Positions 5,858 through 11,583 of a stretch of DNA of 20,809 nucleotides are shown here, piece by piece (the first letter of the stretch is position 1; every line of letters starts with the position of its first letter). Both the position numbers and the translations under genes were made by a program. Location: IMG/VR virus record IMGVR_UViG_3300044645_000797, positions 1 to 20,809 of that record. One strand, written 5' to 3'. Under the pieces are notes generated by a model. The model was not told the origin of the DNA. It made no database searches and saw nothing but the letters and a program-made list of their open reading frames with translations. Source of the DNA: a virus.

Positions 5858-6113
5858 AAAGGTCCGTGGCGGTCTAGGCCGTTGGTTCGCCGAGAAATGG
5901 GTGGACATCAAGACCGGCAAACCATGCGGTCGTCAGGAAGGTGAGGAACGCGCCGGATATCCAGCGTGCAGACCCACCAAGCGCGTGAGCGATAAGACCC
6001 CAAAGACGACGATGGAGATGAGCAGCGCGGAGAAATCCCGGTTCAAACGCGAAAAAACCAGTTTCCAGAAGATCGGTTACCAGCATAGGATGCGGAAGAA
6101 AGCAAAATTATGA
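5847..6113 (+). CDS. Small basic conserved phage protein, KWVD/CRPTKRV motifs
   Basis: An 88-residue, very basic protein. I chose the ATG at 5847, which lies inside the end of the previous gene, rather than an earlier in-frame ATG at 5793, because the recognisable family sequence begins with MSDKKVRGGLGRWFAEKWVD. Further motifs are KTGKPCGR, YPACRPTKRVSDKTPKTT and a Lys/Arg-rich tail (HRMRKKAKL). I recall this set from small proteins in many tailed phages. The conserved Cys pair (CGR and ACR) could bind metal. Function is unknown. Translation passes by ATGA (6110-6113) to the next gene. Confidence 0.7.
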   Translation: MSDKKVRGGLGRWFAEKWVDIKTGKPCGRQEGEERAGYPACRPTKRVSDKTPKTTMEMSSAEKSRFKREKTSFQKIGYQHRMRKKAKL

Positions 6114-6268
6114 GCAATAACGCACCGTACAAAGGTTCACCGTCTGTTAAGGGGAGTGGCAGCGGACCTTACAAGCAGTCTCCGCCATCGAAGCCTCCGG
6201 TTAAACCGAAGCCTGCCCCAAGTGGCAGTGGTCCGTATCGCGGCGGCAGCGGTCCGTATCGTAAGTGA
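6110..6268 (+). CDS. Tiny Gly/Pro/Ser-rich protein with GPYR repeats
   Basis: A 52-residue low-complexity frame starts at the ATGA overlap. It carries three similar units, GSGSGPYK, SGSGPYR and GSGPYRK, around a central PPSKPPVKPKPAPS stretch. It has no hydrophobic core and is probably disordered. It closes the plus-strand gene run just before the terminator. The coupling to a conserved neighbour and the repeated Gly-Pro-Tyr-basic unit argue for a real product, but I know no function. Chance translation of a repetitive stretch is a possible alternative. Confidence 0.45.
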   Translation: MSNNAPYKGSPSVKGSGSGPYKQSPPSKPPVKPKPAPSGSGPYRGGSGPYRK

Positions 6269-6279
6269 TTCAAAGAAAA

Positions 6280-6312
6280 ATCCCCCAGCGGTAACAAAAA
6301 CCACCGGGGGAT
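6280..6312 (-). terminator. Intrinsic terminator between converging gene blocks
   Basis: ATCCCCC (6280-6286) pairs with GGGGGAT (6306-6312), and GGT/ACC extends the stem inside after mismatches. On the minus strand the stem is followed by TTTTTCTTT, so it ends the head-gene operon 20 bases after the scaffold stop. On the plus strand the downstream T run is poor (AATTACTT), but the hairpin may still stop the plus-strand run. Confidence 0.8.
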
Positions 6313-6332
6313 AATTACTTCTACACGTAAAG

Positions 6333-7514
6333 TCAGCGTCCTAACGACTTCAGGACGTTCGTGACAAAGTCCTCGCTCTTCGAACCATTCGCATTTGATG
6401 CACGGGAGCCGCCAGCCGTTGCTTTCGAGCTAACACCGGGTTCACTGCCCCGATACTTCGCCAGTTCGGCTTGCAGGCGCTTGTTTACCTCGACCTGAGA
6501 GTAGAGAAGCTCGCGGTATTTGGGTGCGGCAGCGGCCCATAGAGCGGCCTTGGCGAGGTCTTCTTCGCTGTTCTCGCCGTTGAAGATCTGCTGCGCGAGG
6601 CTAAGTCGGCCAGTTAGTTCCGTGTTCCATTCGTCGTCGTTTTCACGCGGCTCAAAGATTTCCAGAGCGCGAGCGTTCTCGCTGACCTTTGTCCAAGTTT
6701 TATTGGCCGACTCCAGTGCAGCGCGAGTGCCTTCCTCGTTGTCCTGCTGGTACTTCGAAATGATCGAGTCGTAATCGGACTTCGCTTCGGACATCTCCGC
6801 AGACTTCTCGCCGTTAATCTCGTCGTACTTGACGATTAGAGCGCCAAGCTTTGCTTTCTTGGACGGAGAAAGACCCTCGACAATGTCGTCGATCTGCGAG
6901 TTCCGATAATCGTTCTCAGGAGACTTGAGTAGGCCAATAAGCCTGTCGCCGTCCGTGCCGACGACCGATTTCATCGAGTCGAACACGCCGGTAATCTTGC
7001 CTTCGTACTTTTTGACGAAGTTGGGATGGCGCTCAATGTCGAGGAGTCGAACACGTTCGGAAAGCGCGTCACGCTCCTCCTGCAAAGTCTTGAGCTGCGC
7101 TTCGAAGTTTGGATTGGCAACCTTGCCAGACTTCATCTCCTCAAGCTGCTTGGCCAACTGCGCCTTCTCTTCCTTGATCTTGCGAAAAGCATCAGCGGCT
7201 TTCGTAGATTTGATGGACTCAGGGATGCCAGAGTCATCAGTAGCCGAGGAATCCTCGGTAGCTGGAGCCTTCTCTTTCGGGCTGAACATCCGCTCGATAT
7301 CCATCTCAGACTTGCTGAGCTTGGTGTTCGCTTCGGACTTAGGCTGCGTTTGCTTCTTCTGCTTAGGCTCCTCAGTTACTTGCGAAGCTTTTGCACTAGC
7401 CTCTCCAGCGGCAGCATCCTCAAGAGTGTTAGCCTTGAAAGATTCGATAAAGGAGCTTTCGAAATCAGGCGTTTGCGCGGAGTTAACGGTCGGTGAGTTC
7501 AGTGGTTCTTCCAT
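6333..7514 (-). CDS. Head scaffolding protein (probable)
   Basis: This is a 393-residue, highly charged, largely helical protein at the end of the terminase-portal operon, the usual place for a scaffold. Residues 1-100 are acidic and low-complexity. Residues about 105-162 (AADAFRKIKEEKAQLAKQLE, then LKTLQEERDALSERVRLLDI) form a coiled coil. A helical middle region follows. The C-terminus (GSRASNANGSKSEDFVTN, then VLKSLGR) is a flexible linker with a short amphipathic basic helix, as in scaffolds that bind the capsid shell through their last helix. It guides capsid assembly and is then lost. It starts six bases after the previous stop with no Shine-Dalgarno sequence. The missing piece is a capsid gene downstream: that gene lies on the other strand. 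Confidence 0.8.
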   Translation of the reverse strand: MEEPLNSPTVNSAQTPDFESSFIESFKANTLEDAAAGEASAKASQVTEEPKQKKQTQPKSEANTKLSKSEMDIERMFSPKEKAPATEDSSATDDSGIPESIKSTKAADAFRKIKEEKAQLAKQLEEMKSGKVANPNFEAQLKTLQEERDALSERVRLLDIERHPNFVKKYEGKITGVFDSMKSVVGTDGDRLIGLLKSPENDYRNSQIDDIVEGLSPSKKAKLGALIVKYDEINGEKSAEMSEAKSDYDSIISKYQQDNEEGTRAALESANKTWTKVSENARALEIFEPRENDDEWNTELTGRLSLAQQIFNGENSEEDLAKAALWAAAAPKYRELLYSQVEVNKRLQAELAKYRGSEPGVSSKATAGGSRASNANGSKSEDFVTNVLKSLGR

Positions 7515-7520
7515 AAAATG

Positions 7521-7853
7521 TTAGTATTGTTTTTCAAATGTTGCTTCAGGTTCTCTCGTTGTGTCGGTTACTGCAAGTTTTCGAATGTTTTCGAGGCAAT
7601 GAGCGTAGCCAGCGGTTACACCGGCAGCGAAAACAATGTCCGATTCCTTGCTTCCTTGGGAGGGCATAGGCACCGGCATCGACTCAGCCACGATGCGTAA
7701 AGCCATCCGAAGAATCGGATTTCGCAAAATAAGCGCAAGTTCGCCCTGTTGGCCAGCCGTTGTCCATTCGAGAATGTCTACTTCAGGCAAGTCCATCAGA
7801 CTTTTCGCCATCTCCTTGCGGTTCTTCGTCGAGCCTCTTAGCCAGTTCATCAT
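7521..7853 (-). CDS. Small unknown protein between propeller and scaffold genes
   Basis: A 110-residue protein that I cannot assign. A hydrophobic-helical centre (ALILRNPILRMALRIVAE) is followed by a Met/Pro linker (SMPVPMPSQGSK) and a helix FAAGVTAGYAHCLENIRKLA. This plan is seen in small proteins of phage head operons, but no function is known to me. The frame from 7853 overlaps the end of the beta-propeller gene by 71 bases. An internal ATG at 7811, directly preceded by AAGGAG but with no spacer, would cut the overlap to 29 bases. The start is therefore uncertain. It may be a head-completion or scaffold-associated factor. Confidence 0.6.
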   Translation of the reverse strand: MMNWLRGSTKNRKEMAKSLMDLPEVDILEWTTAGQQGELALILRNPILRMALRIVAESMPVPMPSQGSKESDIVFAAGVTAGYAHCLENIRKLAVTDTTREPEATFEKQY

Positions 7854-9138
7854 ACTTTGATTTCTTGTTTCGTTTTAGTTTATGTCTCTGCGGAATTGGA
7901 TCGAGAACTTCGTCGAGTTTGATTGGGTTCTCTTTGTTGACGACGTCACGCTTGGGTCGAATCACCTTCGTCACCTCAAGCAAGTCGGCCAACGGAATCT
8001 TGATGTAACCGCAGTCCACATCGTTGATTCCGTACGAGACGACGAACTTATTCTTTGCGGTATCGAAGAATGCGCCGCACGGGAAGACGACCGCAGGCAA
8101 TCCCGGCCACCAATCCTGCTGATTCGTTCCAGTCAGAAGCGGCAACGTCGTCATGCGGACGATGCGGAAAGGCGGCTTCGCCTCGAAAGCGTAGGCACCC
8201 ATGTAGTAACGGCGCTTCTTGTTGATCCACGGCAGCGAGCTGTGGAAGAAAGTCCAGTACAAGCCGTCGCATAGGATCGGATTGGAGCCTCCGCGCACCT
8301 CGCCAAACTTCCAGAGCGGATTGAACTCGTCGGTGACGTATTCCTCCTCCTTCTCTAAACGCCCATTAAGGCGTACAACGACGTGAGGATTGGCCGAATA
8401 CACCATGTGTGGCGCGTTATCGTGGACGAAGTAGAGCCAGTTCTTCTCATGCCCATCGTTGATCATGGCCTGCGCGTAGTTGTTGCCGTAGATCATGTCG
8501 AAACGGCCTACGTTCAGGAAATGCTTGTCCAGAAGGAACATTCCTTGGTGCGCGTAGCTCTTGAACGGGACGAATGTGCAGCACGCAAGCCCGTACTTGT
8601 CGCCGAATTTGAGGACGCGAGGGTCTTCGAACTGTTCGAGGGGGTAATGGGAGATTAACTGGGTCAAAGACTTCTTTGTGGCGCGAAGATCCTGACTCAG
8701 TTCGAATATGACGATGTCATTTTTCTCGATGTAGACATCCTCGTCCTTCTCGCGCTTGTTACGGCAGCGACGGGCAAAAAGCATGATTCGACCATCTGGT
8801 TCGAGCATGATTGCCGGGTTGAAGTAGTACGTCCCCGTTTCCTGCGGCAGGACGATTTTGCCAGTCTCCCAATCGGTTTGTTCACTCAGCTTGGGGACGT
8901 CATTTTTTGCGTAGCTCATTAGAAACTCGGCAGCGAATTTGATTTCATCGTAGAGGGCAAGCCAATGATCGCGCTCCTCGCGGACCTCGGTCAGATGCTC
9001 GTCATGTTCTTTGGTTCGAATCTCAAGCGTTTTGCGAAGGTCTTCGATTTCCTGAAGAAGATCCGCCGGACCATCGCCGCCCGTTGCAAATCGTTTGAGT
9101 GCCTTGAGGGACAGGCTTCGGATTATGTCTTTCATCAT
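7783..9138 (-). CDS. GH130-like five-bladed beta-propeller protein with coiled coil
   Basis: This is a 451-residue protein. Residues 24-60 are a coiled coil (LLQEIEDLRKTLEIRTKEHD). Residues about 100-395 look like a five-bladed propeller of the glycoside hydrolase 130/43 type: FNPAIMLEPDG (106), EDPRV (171), NWLYFVHDNAP (233), RGGSNPI (282), MGAYAFEAKPPF (313), VFPCGA (351), SYGINDVDCGYIKI (368). GH130 enzymes cleave mannosides by phosphorolysis or hydrolysis, while related propellers only bind glycans; which applies here is not shown. The last 50 residues are charged and probably flexible. The gene follows two glycosyltransferase genes, overlapping the second by ATGA (9135-9138), so it probably acts on or binds the same glycan. 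The coiled coil suggests an oligomer or tethering to the virion. Confidence 0.65.
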   Translation of the reverse strand: MMKDIIRSLSLKALKRFATGGDGPADLLQEIEDLRKTLEIRTKEHDEHLTEVREERDHWLALYDEIKFAAEFLMSYAKNDVPKLSEQTDWETGKIVLPQETGTYYFNPAIMLEPDGRIMLFARRCRNKREKDEDVYIEKNDIVIFELSQDLRATKKSLTQLISHYPLEQFEDPRVLKFGDKYGLACCTFVPFKSYAHQGMFLLDKHFLNVGRFDMIYGNNYAQAMINDGHEKNWLYFVHDNAPHMVYSANPHVVVRLNGRLEKEEEYVTDEFNPLWKFGEVRGGSNPILCDGLYWTFFHSSLPWINKKRRYYMGAYAFEAKPPFRIVRMTTLPLLTGTNQQDWWPGLPAVVFPCGAFFDTAKNKFVVSYGINDVDCGYIKIPLADLLEVTKVIRPKRDVVNKENPIKLDEVLDPIPQRHKLKRNKKSKYDELAKRLDEEPQGDGEKSDGLA

Positions 9139-9764
9139 GGATACAAGTTTGTGTTCTCCTGCGTAGCTAACCTTGGAAGAACCCCGTAGAAGTTCATCCT
9201 TGGCATTGAATCGACCAGCATCTGGATGTCGATTGGTGCCCAGACCTTTTGATTCGTTTCGAGGAGCTTACAAACGCCCTCGTAATTTACAAGATATGCG
9301 TGGGTACACATGCCTCTCACCAGTTTGTAAAGGTTTGATGCGATGTAACCGTGGTCTTCGATGGGGTCGGTGCAGCAACTTCCAAGGTAGACGACGTGCC
9401 AGTCATTCGGCAGAAACTCAAGGTTGTCGTTGGCCTTTGCTTTCCAGTTCTCGTCAAGAAACTCAACGTCATCCTCGACGATCAGGAAGGTGCGATGATC
9501 GGTTACCTTTGATTCAACCATCCACTTGATGGCCGACCAAACGGAGAAGTGACTAAGTCCGGCGACGATGGTCTTGCACTTCGCCTTTTCCTTTTCGCGA
9601 GTGTGATAGTAGTCGGTTGAGATGCCGCAGTTATGCGAACGAAAGCCGTAAATCGGAACCGCATCGATTCCGAATGACTTCATGTATCTGATGCACCGCT
9701 TCTCTTTTTCGCCCTCAGGTTTTGAGACGATGAAGGTCGGTGTATTCTCGAAATCAACTTTCAT
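9135..9764 (-). CDS. GT25-like glycosyltransferase, copy 2
   Basis: From the ATG at 9764, which forms an ATGA overlap with the methyltransferase gene, the protein has 209 residues. Features typical of glycosyltransferase family 25: an N-terminal strand (TFIVSKPEGEK), AGLSHFSVWSAIKWM around residue 68, the metal and donor-binding LIVEDDVEF (94-102), LPNDWHVVYLGSCC (118-131), CTHAYLV (153) and APIDIQM (176). Members transfer sugars to glycans or to hydroxylysine from nucleotide-sugars. A longer frame starting at 9809 lies mostly inside the upstream gene and is unlikely. It is a clear paralogue of the enzyme at 10356. The acceptor could be a virion protein or a host surface glycan; context favours a virion link. 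Confidence 0.75.
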   Translation of the reverse strand: MKVDFENTPTFIVSKPEGEKEKRCIRYMKSFGIDAVPIYGFRSHNCGISTDYYHTREKEKAKCKTIVAGLSHFSVWSAIKWMVESKVTDHRTFLIVEDDVEFLDENWKAKANDNLEFLPNDWHVVYLGSCCTDPIEDHGYIASNLYKLVRGMCTHAYLVNYEGVCKLLETNQKVWAPIDIQMLVDSMPRMNFYGVLPRLATQENTNLYP

Positions 9765-10351
9765 CGGTTTGGAAGGATGTAGATGATACCACGTCGCGCA
9801 CCCGTGCATCGGCTCGGATGATTGTAGTAGTAGCTATAGCCATAACGCTGAGTTAAAGTTTTAGCCCTATAAATAGCGTCTAGCTTCTCTTTGACGTATC
9901 CAAAACATATTTCATGCTCTTTGTAAGCGTCGTAACCAAGCTGTCCGGTGGGTTCTTTGAAGTCGTGGATTGCGATGACTGGATGAATATCGAACCGATT
10001 GATAGCCTCAAGCTCTTCGAGAAGCGGTAGATAGTCGTTCCAATGCGCGTCGAGAAAGAAAATTGTGTCGTGTCCAACCCCGTGATGCGGGATGAACCAG
10101 TTCATACAGGCATCGCTGCTACCTTCGAACATCTCGACGTAGACATTCTCGCGCTTGAACCGCTCCTTCGCCTTCTCAACCCGATCATTGTCAAGTTCGC
10201 AGGAAACCGTCTTCAGGAAGTTCTTGGCCAACCAGATGGTTGTATCACCTTCGTGCGTTCCTGTTTCGACCGCAGTCGTAAGCTCGAAGCGTTCCTTGAG
10301 GTAAAGAAACTCCTGCTCAATGAATGTGTCTCCGTTGAATGGTGAACCCAT
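9761..10351 (-). CDS. Class I SAM-dependent methyltransferase, copy 2
   Basis: This is a 196-residue Rossmann-fold methyltransferase. Motif I is AVETGTHEGDTT (27-38). The acidic end of strand 2 is CELD (51-54). FFLDAHW (98-104) and IAIHDF (126-131) follow. The LDAHW and HDF pattern is that of small sugar- or peptide-modifying methyltransferases. It probably uses S-adenosylmethionine to methylate a glycan or protein made by its neighbours. It lies between the two glycosyltransferase genes, four bases after one and overlapping the other by ATGA. It is only distantly similar to the methyltransferase at 10963, so the two are probably not recent duplicates. Confidence 0.75.
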   Translation of the reverse strand: MGSPFNGDTFIEQEFLYLKERFELTTAVETGTHEGDTTIWLAKNFLKTVSCELDNDRVEKAKERFKRENVYVEMFEGSSDACMNWFIPHHGVGHDTIFFLDAHWNDYLPLLEELEAINRFDIHPVIAIHDFKEPTGQLGYDAYKEHEICFGYVKEKLDAIYRAKTLTQRYGYSYYYNHPSRCTGARRGIIYILPNR

Positions 10352-10355
10352 AGTT

Positions 10356-10958
10356 TTAGTCGGCTAAATTCATTCCCTCTTGGTCGGCGACACGCGGGAA
10401 AATTGTGAAGCAGTTGAGGTGATGCTTGCTGTTGAAATACATCTGCAAATCAATCGGAGCGTAAATTTTCTCGTTCGTCTCGATTAACGTCTTCAGCGCC
10501 TTCTTTCGGACAACGTAGCAGTGGGTGCAGAGCGGCATCCCCTCGAACAGATTGGAATCATACTCACGGCTAATCTTGCCGTGAACGCAGCATGAGCCGG
10601 GATAGAGCAAATCCCAGTTCTCAGGAAGCTTGGTTAGAGCGCGTTCAACCGTCTCGCGCCAGTTCGGCCTGAACAAGATGTCATCCTCAAGCACCATGAC
10701 CATGTCAGGAGTGTTTGGATCAAACTCTAGGGCGTTCCAGAGCATCCAATGCGACATCGTGCATCCGACATGCTTGTGGCAGATTGTGTATCCAGAGCCG
10801 GGGTTATCGACCTCGTACGGAATGCTGGCCTTTAGCCCAGACTTCTTCCCATCAAGACCATAGAAAATCCGATAGCTATTGATTCCAGCGGATTCAAGGT
10901 TTTCTTTTAAGCGCGGGATGCGAGAAGAACCTCGCACCGTGATAACGACCGTTTCCAC
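10356..10958 (-). CDS. GT25-like glycosyltransferase, copy 1
   Basis: This 200-residue protein starts at GTG, four bases after the preceding stop; no ATG fits as well. Family 25 glycosyltransferase signs: an N-terminal strand (VVITVRGSSR), CTMSHWMLWNALEF (66-79), MVLEDDILF (88-96), LPENWDLLYPGSCC (111-124), CTHCYVV (144-150), APIDLQM (167-173) and a QEGMNLAD end. The acidic VLEDD is expected to bind metal and nucleotide-sugar. Compared with copy 2 it keeps the GSCC, CTH and API-D motifs almost unchanged, so both come from one ancestor. Sugar donor and acceptor are unknown. Confidence 0.75.
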   Translation of the reverse strand: METVVITVRGSSRIPRLKENLESAGINSYRIFYGLDGKKSGLKASIPYEVDNPGSGYTICHKHVGCTMSHWMLWNALEFDPNTPDMVMVLEDDILFRPNWRETVERALTKLPENWDLLYPGSCCVHGKISREYDSNLFEGMPLCTHCYVVRKKALKTLIETNEKIYAPIDLQMYFNSKHHLNCFTIFPRVADQEGMNLAD

Positions 10959-10962
10959 GGGG

Positions 10963-11580
10963 TTACTTTAACTTTCGATAGATGGCAAATACGCTCTCGT
11001 TAAGGTCAAATCGCGAAATAAATTCGCAACGCTTGAGGACGAACTTGAGGGCTGTCTGGGTTGAATCCCAGTTCACATCGTCCATGACCAGATAGCCGCC
11101 AACCTTTAGCTTGGGGAGCCAGTTGACGACATCGCTCGTAGACGGCCATTCGGCGTGATTGGCATCGATGTGAACCATGTCCATGTCGGGCAGAAATCGC
11201 GATGCGTCCCACGAAGACATGCGACAGAACTGAATGTTTTTCACGACTCCAGCGCGAACTGTGTGTTCAACAAAAGCCTCGTAGTGCCTGTCCAGATCAA
11301 GCGTAGCCCACCACTCTTGATTCGCAGTAGACTCGTCATCGATGCAGTCCTCTTTCTTCCAAGAGTCGATGGCGTAAACGGTTCCGCTTCCGTTGAGCTT
11401 GCATGCGTAGGCTAGAGCAAGCGTTGACTTGCCTTCAAAAACGCCTACTTCAGCAATCCTTTGAGGCTTTGATTCGAGGACAAGCTTGGCAATTTCAAGC
11501 CCCTTTTTCGGATCGCACCATCCTCCCATTTTAGGGAACTGATCGGCGATGAATTGAGCGACATTTTGTTCGTTTTCCAT
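10963..11580 (-). CDS. Class I SAM-dependent methyltransferase, copy 1
   Basis: This is a 205-residue methyltransferase of the Methyltransf_24 type. Motif I is IAEVGVFEGKST (42-53). Asp72 in VYAIDSW is at the end of strand 2. MVHIDANHAEW (135-145) carries the motif IV Asp, and GGYLVMDDVNW (161-171) follows. Enzymes of this type methylate sugars, small molecules or proteins and are common in surface-polysaccharide loci. It begins three bases after the portal stop, with AGGGA seven bases before the ATG, one of the few Shine-Dalgarno-like sites in the window. It opens the glycan-type module inside the head operon. The acceptor is unknown. Confidence 0.8.
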   Translation of the reverse strand: MENEQNVAQFIADQFPKMGGWCDPKKGLEIAKLVLESKPQRIAEVGVFEGKSTLALAYACKLNGSGTVYAIDSWKKEDCIDDESTANQEWWATLDLDRHYEAFVEHTVRAGVVKNIQFCRMSSWDASRFLPDMDMVHIDANHAEWPSTSDVVNWLPKLKVGGYLVMDDVNWDSTQTALKFVLKRCEFISRFDLNESVFAIYRKLK

Positions 11581-11583
11581 ATT

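Noticed and set aside
1-6332. Invertible DNA switch bounded by matching inverted repeats at the leader and at 6268-6332
   Set aside because: I compared both boundary regions by eye and found no convincing matching repeat; no recombinase gene is present in the window.
9765-9809. Fifteen extra N-terminal residues on the second GT25-like enzyme
   Set aside because: They lie inside the upstream methyltransferase gene in another frame, and the ATG at 9764 sits in an ATGA overlap like those used elsewhere in the window.
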